Part shown: piece after piece, positions 1-7,010 of the stretch
How positions within the stretch are numbered: the first letter of the stretch is position 1
Layout: each line of letters starts with the position of its first letter
From: Halomonas sp. SpR8
GTDB taxonomy: Bacteria; Pseudomonadota; Gammaproteobacteria; Pseudomonadales; Halomonadaceae
Length of the DNA stretch: 64,000 nucleotides
Reading direction: 5' to 3'
Assembly (NCBI RefSeq): GCF_031010195.1
Contig: NZ_JAUAMC010000008.1
Span: 124,001-188,000, forward strand
Translations under genes and position numbers: made by a program
Notes under the pieces: generated by a model
Told to the model about the DNA's origin: nothing
Databases searched by the model: none
What the model saw: the letters and a program-made list of their open reading frames with translations, nothing else

Positions 1-394
1 GACGTTCTTTCACAGATCCTCGCGCCCAATGTTTTACCTACGCTAGCGAACAAGTCTGATTAACTCCCCCCCCCCCTTTCTGGTAATCCCCTCTTTTTAA
101 AGGAGGCAACCTGTTTTTGTAGGGGGATTACTCTACAATTATTCCCTGTCAGTTCATGCGTTGACACAAATCCAGCTGTACGAACAAACTTCATGCAACA
201 ACATCTTTTTTGATTCTGTTAATATCATTGGCTTCCTTTCTTCGGTCAGGCTCATGAACCTAGTCACCGTGCATGATTTAAATTAAATAAACTATGTGTT
301 TGAAATTAGACGTTCAAAAGCCGCTATGGCGTTGGACACTAGTCTCCCTTCTCCTTATCATTCCCCCACCTATTGTCCAAGGATATCTCATGTT
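1..394. other. Leader region without a recognised gene
   Basis: No convincing coding region is seen before the lipoprotein start at 395. An open frame does run in from 296 but starts with a poor TTG-type codon and encodes no recognisable sequence before the signal peptide. The stretch is AT-rich near 270-295 and holds an unbroken run of eleven C at 66-76 and an inverted repeat at 83-131. A promoter for the three-gene operon is expected here, but I cannot assign -35 and -10 boxes with confidence. Confidence 0.5.
83..131. repeat. Inverted repeat beside a C11 tract
   Basis: GTAATCCCC at 83-91 is matched by its exact reverse complement GGGGATTAC at 123-131, with a 31-base AT-rich spacer. A homopolymer of eleven C lies just upstream (66-76). 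It could be an upstream terminator, a regulatory hairpin or a remnant of a small repeat element; the sequence does not decide between these. Confidence 0.45.
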
Positions 395-1231
395 ATGCGC
401 CCAGGTGTTTTGTGGCTAATAGCTGGCTTGTCGCTTTCGATCGCTGGCTGCGCAACTACCCAGCCCGAATCCAATGCCCCGCCACCTTTAAGCGAAGCCT
501 CTTTTAATTCCCGAATTGTCGAGTTGGAGATCCAGTTAGCCCAGCAATGCGACTCCAGCGCTGAGCTACAGGAACGCCAGTTGAACCAACAGCAAGTGCT
601 GACCGCCGATATGCGCGAAGTAGGCAGTCTGCTGCGTTATTTGCGTCAAGATGTACAGCAGTTGGAAGCGCGCGGCGATGAGCCCGTCATTATTCGCGAA
701 GAGTGCGAAATTGATGAGACCTTAACCACTAAAACACTGCTGGGTCGCAGTGAATGGGTGGGCTTGCCGAGCCTGGGCACTTATCTTAAGGCACGGATTG
801 ATTCAGGTGCCAACACTTCATCGCTTTCAGCCTCCGATATCACGCGTTTTGAACGTGATGGCGAAGACTGGGTGCGTTTCAAGTTAGCCCTTAACGATGA
901 CGATGTGGTGGTTGAGTCACAGCGTGACGAATGGATCGAGGCGCCTATTGTGAGGCGTGTACGTATCTTACAAGCCTCTGGAGAAGATTCACGCCCTGTG
1001 ATCTCACTGCTTATGACGTTAGGCCCGATTCGTGAAAACGTTGAATTTACCCTCAATGATCGCTCGCATCTGGATTACCCCGTGCTGCTTGGGCGCCGCT
1101 TTTTGATGGATATTGCGGTGATTGACGTCGCCGACACCTATTTATATGACCGCCCCGAGTTTCCTGGTGGCGAGCCAGCCGATGAAGCTGCTGAAGATGA
1201 AGCAGTGGATGAAGACGATACCGAAGAGTAA
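395..1231 (+). CDS. Retropepsin-like 'ATP-dependent zinc protease' family lipoprotein
   Basis: Predicted envelope lipoprotein of 278 residues. A hydrophobic signal (VLWLIAGLSLSIAGC) ends in a lipobox cysteine; a coiled, glutamine-rich stretch follows, then the domain annotated as Zn_protease/RimB-like, which resembles retropepsins. The D-S-G-A motif at about residues 136-139 would hold the catalytic aspartate. The C-terminus is strongly acidic. I chose ATG 395 because AAGGA lies 12 bases upstream and the signal peptide starts there; the longer frame from 296 adds a non-signal leader. It precedes a membrane protein and an ATP-grasp ligase, an association known for this family, which suggests trimming of a product made by the ligase. 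The actual substrate is unknown. Confidence 0.82.
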   Translation: MRPGVLWLIAGLSLSIAGCATTQPESNAPPPLSEASFNSRIVELEIQLAQQCDSSAELQERQLNQQQVLTADMREVGSLLRYLRQDVQQLEARGDEPVIIREECEIDETLTTKTLLGRSEWVGLPSLGTYLKARIDSGANTSSLSASDITRFERDGEDWVRFKLALNDDDVVVESQRDEWIEAPIVRRVRILQASGEDSRPVISLLMTLGPIRENVEFTLNDRSHLDYPVLLGRRFLMDIAVIDVADTYLYDRPEFPGGEPADEAAEDEAVDEDDTEE

Positions 1232-1269
1232 CTGTTCTCCCCTGGCGCTTTACACTGAAAGGAATCTCC

Positions 1270-2793
1270 ATGTCACGGTTAATGTTTTATATTATTGTCG
1301 GCCTGCTATTGGTCGTGGGTATTGCAACCAGTGTGCATCGCCATGTGCAGTTTGAGATCCCCTGGCTGCCTGGAGAGCAGCGCCAGGTGTGGGAAATTGA
1401 AGCCGGCATTAACTTTAATGCTCAGGGCGGCCCCGTCGAAGTCGACATGGCGTTGCCTTCGCATCAAGCAGGCTATCGGGTGTTAACTGAAAACACGGCA
1501 TCATCAGGCTATGGGCTTGCCTATCGGTCAGATGAACTAGGCCGCACCGCCCAGTGGACAATTCGCGAAGCGGCAGGAAGCCAAACCCTCTACTACTCGG
1601 TTCAGATGCTGGTCTCGCAAGATGCCCGCTCGCCGGTTCAGACACCACCTGAAATGACGCCTGCAACGCCATGGGAAAGCCCCTATGACAGTGCCGCCGA
1701 ACAATTAATTGAGCAAGCATGGGCGCAAAGTGCCAATAACGTCACTTTTGCTCGTGAGCTGATTCGTGATATCAACGGTGAGCGACAGGAAGAGAATGCC
1801 CGGCTGCTGCTATCACAAGAGAGCCCGGCTGCGTTAGTGGTGCGTCTGCTCAACCAAGCGGGTGTGCTCGCACGAGAAGTCAGTGGCCTGCTGCTGGAAG
1901 ATGGTCGCCGTCGCCAAACACTCAGCAGTTGGGTTCAGGTATTTGATGAAACTGGTGAGCAGTGGGAGATTTTCAACCCGTTGACCGGTGAGCAAGGTAA
2001 GCCTGACAACCTGTTGTTATGGGAAACCGGTGGCCGTGCCGTACTCGAAGTGCTGGGTGGCACCAACTCGCGGGTTACCTTCTCGATGATGACCCACGAC
2101 CAGCCAGCCTCAGCGGCAGTGCGTAACCATTATTCAGAAGACACGCTGCTGAATTTCTCGATTCACAGTCTGCCGTTGGAAGAGCAAGCCCTGTTCCAAA
2201 CCATTCTGCTGATACCAATTGGCGCATTGATGGTAGTATTTTTAAGGGTGCTGGTTGGCATCAAAACGTCCGGGACGTTTATGCCGGTGCTGATCGCCCT
2301 CGCCTTCATTCAGACCACTCTGCCGACGGGCTTGATTGGCTTTCTGCTCATTGTTGCCGTGGGGTTGGTGATTCGTAACTACCTCTCCTATTTGAATTTA
2401 CTATTGGTGGCCAGGGTGTCGGCGGTGATCATAACGGTCATTGCGATCATCTCGATATTTACCGTCTTGGCTTACCGGATGGGGCTCAGCGCAGGTTTAA
2501 CGATCACCTTCTTCCCGATGATTATCCTTGCTTGGACTATTGAGCGGATGTCGATTCTATGGGAGGAAGAAGGTCCTAAGCAGGTGTTAATCCAGGGCGG
2601 TGGCAGTTTGATTACGGCTATCCTGGCCTACTTGGCAATGAATAACCCTTGGGTGCGGCACATCACATTTAACTTCCTTGGCGTTCAGCTGATATTGATG
2701 GCGCTCATTCTATTGCTGGGCAATTACACGGGCTATCGTCTGCTAGAGCTGCGACGTTTCAAACCAATTACTGATGATGAGAAACCCTCATGA
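1270..2793 (+). CDS. Inactive transglutaminase-like domain / multi-TM membrane protein
   Basis: Protein of 507 residues. An N-terminal membrane anchor (about residues 4-22) leads to a periplasmic region up to about residue 310 that resembles the inactive transglutaminase fold (Transglut_i_TM), followed by a block of hydrophobic helices to the C-terminus (7TM_transglut type). A good Shine-Dalgarno AAGGA precedes ATG 1270. Its stop overlaps the next start as ATGA (2790-2793), so it is probably translationally coupled to the ATP-grasp gene. In this family the transglutaminase fold is thought to have lost catalysis and to bind peptide-like ligands; a role in sensing or moving the ligase product is inference. 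Confidence 0.82.
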   Translation: MSRLMFYIIVGLLLVVGIATSVHRHVQFEIPWLPGEQRQVWEIEAGINFNAQGGPVEVDMALPSHQAGYRVLTENTASSGYGLAYRSDELGRTAQWTIREAAGSQTLYYSVQMLVSQDARSPVQTPPEMTPATPWESPYDSAAEQLIEQAWAQSANNVTFARELIRDINGERQEENARLLLSQESPAALVVRLLNQAGVLAREVSGLLLEDGRRRQTLSSWVQVFDETGEQWEIFNPLTGEQGKPDNLLLWETGGRAVLEVLGGTNSRVTFSMMTHDQPASAAVRNHYSEDTLLNFSIHSLPLEEQALFQTILLIPIGALMVVFLRVLVGIKTSGTFMPVLIALAFIQTTLPTGLIGFLLIVAVGLVIRNYLSYLNLLLVARVSAVIITVIAIISIFTVLAYRMGLSAGLTITFFPMIILAWTIERMSILWEEEGPKQVLIQGGGSLITAILAYLAMNNPWVRHITFNFLGVQLILMALILLLGNYTGYRLLELRRFKPITDDEKPS

Positions 2794-3788
2794 GCTGGTT
2801 GAAAAACTGGGCCTGGCCCACGCACTTGCGTGAAAAAGGTATCATTGGCATGAATCGACGCAATATTCGCTATATTGGCCGCTATAATAGCCGTCGCCTT
2901 TATCCATTAGTGGACGATAAGCTCAAAACTAAATTGCTGGCCCAGCAGTATGGGATTACCACGCCAGAACTTATCGGTACGGTCACCACCCAGTTTGGTG
3001 TCAAGCATATTGGCGAGATGCTCACCGGCCACGCTGGCTTTGTCATCAAGCCAGCCAAGGGCAGCGGCGGTAAAGGTATATTAGTGATTGAAAAGGTAGA
3101 AGATAATACCTTTATCAAGCCCAGTGGGGCGCATCAGTCGCTTACCGATGTTGAGCGGCATGTGTCGAATATTCTATCCGGCCTCTATTCATTGGGCGGC
3201 TCGCCTGATGTGGCGGTTATTGAAACGCTGATTAATTTTGATGAAAGCCTGATGGACTACACCTATGAGGGCGTTCCCGACATCCGGGTCATCGTGTTCA
3301 AGGGCTATCCTGTGATGGCCATGATGCGCCTCTCCACCGCGGCGTCTGATGGTAAAGCTAACTTGCACCAGGGTGCGGTGGGCGTTGGTTTAAATATTGC
3401 CTCAGGTGCTGCTTTGAGGGCCGTTCAGTTTGACCGCCCCTGCTTTAGCCATCCCGACACCGGGCACGATTTGGCCAGCTTAGTAGTGCCTCAGTGGGAA
3501 ACGCTGCTCAACTTGGCCGCCGGCTGCTATGAAATGACCGGGTTAGGTTATCTTGGTACTGACATGGTGCTCGACCGCAACCACGGGCCGATGCTGCTCG
3601 AATTGAACGCGCGGCCAGGCTTGGCTATTCAAATGACCAACGGTGAAGGCTTGCGCCGCCGCCTTGACCTTATTGAGCGTCAGCCCGACGGCGTGCCAGC
3701 CAAAGAGCGTGTGGCCTTTGCCCAGCACCACTTTGCTCGCCAAAGCGAGCTGGTAGAAAGCCCTGACACCACCTCCGCCAGCGCGTAG
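2790..3788 (+). CDS. ATP-grasp alpha-L-glutamate ligase-like protein
   Basis: Cytoplasmic ligase of 332 residues in the ATP-grasp superfamily (ATPgrasp_ST / RimK-related). Visible hallmarks are the nucleotide-binding lysine and glycine loop in FVIKPAKGSGGKGI and the Mg-binding acidic segment LLELNARPGL near residue 275. Such enzymes join an amino acid to a carboxylate through an acyl phosphate. The start overlaps the previous stop by four bases. With the preceding protease and membrane protein it forms a recurrent proteobacterial trio predicted to make and process a peptide or modified metabolite. The product is unknown; RimK itself, which modifies ribosomal protein S6, is a relative but not obviously the same enzyme. 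Confidence 0.85.
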   Translation: MSWLKNWAWPTHLREKGIIGMNRRNIRYIGRYNSRRLYPLVDDKLKTKLLAQQYGITTPELIGTVTTQFGVKHIGEMLTGHAGFVIKPAKGSGGKGILVIEKVEDNTFIKPSGAHQSLTDVERHVSNILSGLYSLGGSPDVAVIETLINFDESLMDYTYEGVPDIRVIVFKGYPVMAMMRLSTAASDGKANLHQGAVGVGLNIASGAALRAVQFDRPCFSHPDTGHDLASLVVPQWETLLNLAAGCYEMTGLGYLGTDMVLDRNHGPMLLELNARPGLAIQMTNGEGLRRRLDLIERQPDGVPAKERVAFAQHHFARQSELVESPDTTSASA

Positions 3789-3789
3789 A

Positions 3790-3810
3790 CTAGGCTTTTA
3801 CCAAGCCTAG
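3790..3810 (+). terminator. Hairpin after the ATP-grasp operon
   Basis: CTAGGCTT (3790-3797) pairs with AAGCCTAG (3803-3810) across a five-base loop, starting one base after the stop codon. There is no clear T-run, so it may be a weak terminator, an mRNA-stabilising hairpin, or an operator for the following zur gene. Confidence 0.4.
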
Positions 3811-3836
3811 GCTGAATAACGTCCAGCGAGTTGCCC

Positions 3837-4292
3837 ATGACCCAAGCGAATATAATACTGCAGCAGGCTGAGTCTCAGTGCCATATTAATGGGGTAAGAT
3901 TCACCCCTATTCGGCGACGCGTGCTCGAACTGATTGCTGAAAATGGCGGTGGACTGAAAGCCTATGATCTGCTCGACAAGCTATCCACCGAGCATGCGGC
4001 GGCTCGCCCGCCAACGGTTTATCGTGCATTAGAGTTTTTGATTGATCAGGGCTTAGTGCACCGTATCGAGTCACAAAACTCCTACGTAGCGTGCGCCTGC
4101 CCAGAACATGTTCATGGTTTTCAACTATTGATCTGCCGTCGCTGTGGCTATGTGGAAGAGCTGCATTTAGATGAGATCAGTGACCAGCTGGCGGCGCTGG
4201 CAAAACGCCAAGGCTTTAACGTTGAGCGCCAAACCATTGAGCTGCAAGGGCTCTGCCAAGACTGCCGAACAGCTACCGCCTCAGACAGCTAG
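3837..4292 (+). CDS. zur: Fur-family zinc uptake regulator Zur
   Basis: Protein of 151 residues with the Fur-family winged helix (the segment PPTVYRALEFL contains the recognition helix) and a dimerisation domain. Cysteine pairs C100/C103 and C140/C143 match the structural zinc site of Zur, and the metal-sensing segment CPEHVHGF is present. With zinc bound, Zur represses zinc import and zinc-sparing genes. I prefer ATG 3837 over the in-frame TTG at 3831 because GCGAG lies about six bases before the ATG. It heads a run with the hisI-type gene (13-base gap) and yidD. Fur and PerR are alternatives, but the CxxC pair pattern and neighbours favour Zur. Confidence 0.85.
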   Translation: MTQANIILQQAESQCHINGVRFTPIRRRVLELIAENGGGLKAYDLLDKLSTEHAAARPPTVYRALEFLIDQGLVHRIESQNSYVACACPEHVHGFQLLICRRCGYVEELHLDEISDQLAALAKRQGFNVERQTIELQGLCQDCRTATASDS

Positions 4293-4305
4293 CGAGTAAT
4301 AACCC

Positions 4306-4782
4306 ATGTCTCAGTTTGATCATGTCGCGCCCGAGGCTTTATTTAAACAATTGGAGCGCGCAACTCCCCAAGATAGCCTGCCCGCTGTCGCCACCCTACT
4401 GGCGGCCGTCCGCTTTAACGACGACGGTTTGATACCGGCGATTGCCCAGCAGCACGACTCCAAAGACGTGCTGATGATGGCATGGATGAACCGTGAAGCC
4501 TTGGAAGAAACCTTAACCACTCAGCGGGTCTGCTACTACTCGCGCTCGCGGCAAAAGCTCTGGCGCAAAGGCGAGTCATCGGGCCAGCAGCAGCAGTTAG
4601 TATCCGCGGCGCTCGATTGCGATGGCGATACGCTTTTACTGCAAGTTGAGCAAACCGGGCCTGCCTGTCACACTGGTCGGCGTAGCTGTTTCTATATTGC
4701 TGTGGATGATGGTAAGGCGGCGATCACTAGCACACCGCTGATTGATCCTGACCAACTCTACGGCAACAGAACCTCGTCTTAA
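4306..4782 (+). CDS. hisI: Phosphoribosyl-AMP cyclohydrolase (possible zinc-stress paralogue)
   Basis: Protein of 158 residues matching HisI, which opens the purine ring of phosphoribosyl-AMP in histidine synthesis. Signature segments are [20 protein letters not shown] and GPACHTG. C105, C121 and C128 have the spacing (16 and 7) of the known zinc ligands, so the active site looks intact. About 35 residues precede the conserved domain. No other his gene is nearby; instead the gene follows zur by 13 bases and precedes yidD by two. HisI paralogues are known members of Zur regulons in other bacteria, so this may be the copy used during zinc limitation rather than the housekeeping one. That depends on finding a second hisI elsewhere in the genome. 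Confidence 0.88.
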   Translation: MSQFDHVAPEALFKQLERATPQDSLPAVATLLAAVRFNDDGLIPAIAQQHDSKDVLMMAWMNREALEETLTTQRVCYYSRSRQKLWRKGESSGQQQQLVSAALDCDGDTLLLQVEQTGPACHTGRRSCFYIAVDDGKAAITSTPLIDPDQLYGNRTSS

Positions 4783-4784
4783 TT

Positions 4785-5144
4785 ATGAATTTTCGCTGGC
4801 TTTCTTCATGGCGTTCAGGTCCGCGTTGGGCAGTAATGAAGGTGATGATTGGTTGCATCAGGGTTTATCAGTACACGCTTAGCCCACTGTTAGGCCCTCG
4901 CTGCCGCTTCTGGCCTAGCTGTTCGTCTTATACCATTGAAGCCATTCAGGTCCATGGGCCATTTAAAGGTGGCTGGATGGCGGTTAAGAGAATCGTTAAG
5001 TGTCACCCGGGCAACCCAGGTGGCATGGATCCGGTACCCGGTGGCCGCAGTGAGCGGCTTTGCCAGGAGGATGAGCAAGAGAATCAGCAAAAGAGTGAGA
5101 GAGTATCACCCCCTCCACCCTGTTGTGATCATCACTCCCGTTAA
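4785..5144 (+). CDS. yidD: Membrane protein insertion efficiency factor YidD-like
   Basis: Protein of 119 residues with the YidD core: [20 protein letters not shown], a GGW-x-AVKR segment and [14 protein letters not shown]. YidD is a small amphipathic membrane-associated protein that helps YidC insert inner-membrane proteins. The usual gene sits between rnpA and yidC; this one starts two bases after the hisI-type gene, so it may be a second copy or a relocated single copy. The C-terminus extends about 30 residues past the conserved core and ends in a Cys-Cys-Asp-His-His sequence that could bind metal. It converges on sufE with an 11-base gap. Confidence 0.82.
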   Translation: MNFRWLSSWRSGPRWAVMKVMIGCIRVYQYTLSPLLGPRCRFWPSCSSYTIEAIQVHGPFKGGWMAVKRIVKCHPGNPGGMDPVPGGRSERLCQEDEQENQQKSERVSPPPPCCDHHSR

Positions 5145-5155
5145 ACCACTTTTGG

Positions 5156-5572
5156 TTAGTTCTGCTGGGCAACCTGGTAAATCTTCTCCAACATGGCGTG
5201 TAAACCATTGCTGCGCGTCGGCGAAAGGTGCTTATCCAAGCCCAAGTCCGCCAAAAAATGCGGTTCGGTCGCGCGGATTTCAGCCGCGGTGCGATTGCTG
5301 TAAATTCTTAGTAGGACGGCAATCAAGCCGGAAACTATCGCCGCATCGGAGGTCGCTTTAAAAACCAGATTATCGCCCTCCTCTTCGTGGCGCATCCACA
5401 CGTTTGACTGGCAGCCCTGAATCTTAAACTCTTCGGTTTTCCATGCCTCAGGGAAATCAGGTAACTGCTTGCCCATATCGATAATGTATTGATAACGATC
5501 CATCCAGTTATCAAATATTTCAAAATCTTCAATCAGCTCTTGCTGGGCCTGCTCGGCGCCGGAAGTGCTCAT
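5156..5572 (-). CDS. sufE: Cysteine desulfuration protein SufE
   Basis: Protein of 138 residues. SufE accepts persulfide sulfur from the desulfurase SufS and passes it to the SufBCD scaffold for Fe-S cluster assembly. The conserved IQGCQSNVW segment places the acceptor at C54, and length is typical. No sufS or sufBCD lies in the window, so it is detached from its partners. It could instead be the CsdE paralogue, which has the same motif; the neighbours do not decide this. Confidence 0.88.
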   Translation of the reverse strand: MSTSGAEQAQQELIEDFEIFDNWMDRYQYIIDMGKQLPDFPEAWKTEEFKIQGCQSNVWMRHEEEGDNLVFKATSDAAIVSGLIAVLLRIYSNRTAAEIRATEPHFLADLGLDKHLSPTRSNGLHAMLEKIYQVAQQN

Positions 5573-5614
5573 GGTGTTTCCTTCTGCTGGGTATTTTTAA
5601 CTAACGTCTTCAAC

Positions 5615-6799
5615 TCAATCTACCCCATTATAACGGCTCGACGAGGGCTTGAGGGGCGTTGTCTCAGAATTGGTTAGCCGATGGCGCTGCTGTTCGCGGT
5701 GCCACTCACTATCTTCGTTATGTAAATAGCGTGAGGTGGTATCGAGCCGCGCGTGACGGGCGCTCTCGGCCAGGTGGCGCAAGCTGATACCTGCCTGAGC
5801 TTGGTGGGTGATGGAGGTGTGGCGTAACCAGTGTGGCGTCGCTTGGCGCAGCGCAGAGACATATTCAGGCGTGCCCCCGTTGGCTTCAAGGAGGAGTGCT
5901 GCCTGCTGAAACGTCGCTTTAATAAGACGATAAAGCTGATTATGACCAAGGCCTCGCTGACCGTCTAAGGCTCGCAGCGCAGGGGCTGTGGCTTCTAACG
6001 AGCTAGGGTATTTAGACAAGCCCAATGTCTGGCGCCACTCGGTTAGGCACTCGAGCATGTCCTCAGGTAACGGAATGCGCGCCACCTTACTGCCCTTACC
6101 CACCACGTGCCACCACCAGCGCCCTTCGCTGCGCTGGAAATCGCCCATATGCGCATCTGCCATCTCGCTAATGCGTGGTGCGAGCAGATAGGCAAAGCCA
6201 AAAATAAATCGCCGCCTCGCCTGTTCAAACTCGCCGCGACTGCCCTTCTCTATTGATGGTCTATTGAGCCACTGCCATAGCCAAGCCCAAAGATCACTCT
6301 CTAGATAGCGTTCAATGCGTGGCGTTTGATTATTTAAGCGCCGCGATTTATCGCGCATAAGGCGAAACGGATTGTGGCTAACCCATCCAGCCTCGACTAA
6401 CCAAGCGAACATCCCTTGCAGAATGACCAGGCTCTGGCGTCGACTAGCAGGCGATAAAGCGCCGCGAAATGGCCGCCATGCAGGGTGCGCGCGCGGTTTC
6501 GAAGGGCCCACCCACTGCTCCCTGGGCTGAGGGTCGGCCAAAAAGGCTTCAAATTGGCGGAGGGCTTCACGATTTAAGTCGGCCAGCGACAGCCGTTGAC
6601 TCGCTAGCCATAGCAAAAGCCGCTCCGATTCACGGCGATACGCTTTCCAGGTTTGCGGGCTGTCAGTGTACTCATCAAGCCACGCCATCACCGCCTGGGC
6701 ATCGTTTTGGGCATCAATTCGCGCGCTCAAAAGCTCATCATTGCCTGCTTTTTCAAGCATTGATGGGGTTTCTAAGCTAGCGGTCAGCTTATTTGCCAT
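5615..6799 (-). CDS. Tyrosine recombinase / site-specific integrase
   Basis: Protein of 394 residues. An N-terminal SAM-like core-binding domain is followed by a catalytic domain with all hallmarks: Arg in APRISEM, Lys in GKGSK, H323-W-L-R326, H349 and the nucleophile Y358 in TSRYLH. It is longer than XerC/XerD (about 300 residues), so it is not the housekeeping dimer-resolution enzyme. An in-frame TTG extends the frame to 6877 but lies inside an inverted repeat; ATG 6799 is preferred. It is divergent from a KfrA-like gene across a 211-base gap rich in palindromes, and no phage genes are near. This looks like a stand-alone recombinase module sitting between the Fe-S genes sufE and nfuA. Confidence 0.85.
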   Translation of the reverse strand: MANKLTASLETPSMLEKAGNDELLSARIDAQNDAQAVMAWLDEYTDSPQTWKAYRRESERLLLWLASQRLSLADLNREALRQFEAFLADPQPREQWVGPSKPRAHPAWRPFRGALSPASRRQSLVILQGMFAWLVEAGWVSHNPFRLMRDKSRRLNNQTPRIERYLESDLWAWLWQWLNRPSIEKGSRGEFEQARRRFIFGFAYLLAPRISEMADAHMGDFQRSEGRWWWHVVGKGSKVARIPLPEDMLECLTEWRQTLGLSKYPSSLEATAPALRALDGQRGLGHNQLYRLIKATFQQAALLLEANGGTPEYVSALRQATPHWLRHTSITHQAQAGISLRHLAESARHARLDTTSRYLHNEDSEWHREQQRHRLTNSETTPLKPSSSRYNGVD

Positions 6800-6869
6800 T
6801 GCTAAAAGCCCTCTTCGCTGCCTGTTTAAAATGACGCTCAAGTAGCGAAGTGTGACGCTGTAGCGATAG

Positions 6870-6901
6870 AAATTCAAGATAATACGGGTAATCTTGAATT
6901 T
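6870..6901. promoter_or_regulatory. 11-bp inverted repeat between recombinase and KfrA-like gene
   Basis: AAATTCAAGAT at 6870-6880 is matched exactly by ATCTTGAATTT at 6891-6901, with a 10-base spacer. It lies 71 bases upstream of the recombinase start. Arms of 11 bp are typical of tyrosine-recombinase core sites, although the usual spacer is 6-8 bases, and are also typical of operators for a dimeric regulator. Both readings are open. Confidence 0.6.
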
Positions 6902-6921
6902 ATACGGCTATTGATAAATAT

Positions 6922-6947
6922 TATTACGTTTTATGTATTACGTAATA
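6922..6947. promoter_or_regulatory. AT-rich palindrome with a repeated half site
   Basis: TATTACGTAATA at 6936-6947 is a perfect 12-base palindrome. Its half TATTACGT also occurs as a direct repeat at 6922-6929, 14 bases upstream. KfrA proteins bind such repeats and repress their own promoter, so this is a plausible operator for the gene at 7011. Confidence 0.55.
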
Positions 6948-6961
6948 TTGCCTTTTGGTTA

Positions 6962-6973
6962 GTCAGCGCTGAC
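6962..6973. promoter_or_regulatory. GTCAGCGCTGAC palindrome
   Basis: A perfect 12-base palindrome, different in sequence from the two AT-rich repeats upstream, located 38 bases before the KfrA-like start. It is a candidate operator overlapping the promoter region. Confidence 0.45.
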
Positions 6974-7010
6974 AATAGAGGCATTAAATACCGCAAAGAA
7001 GGAATCACCC

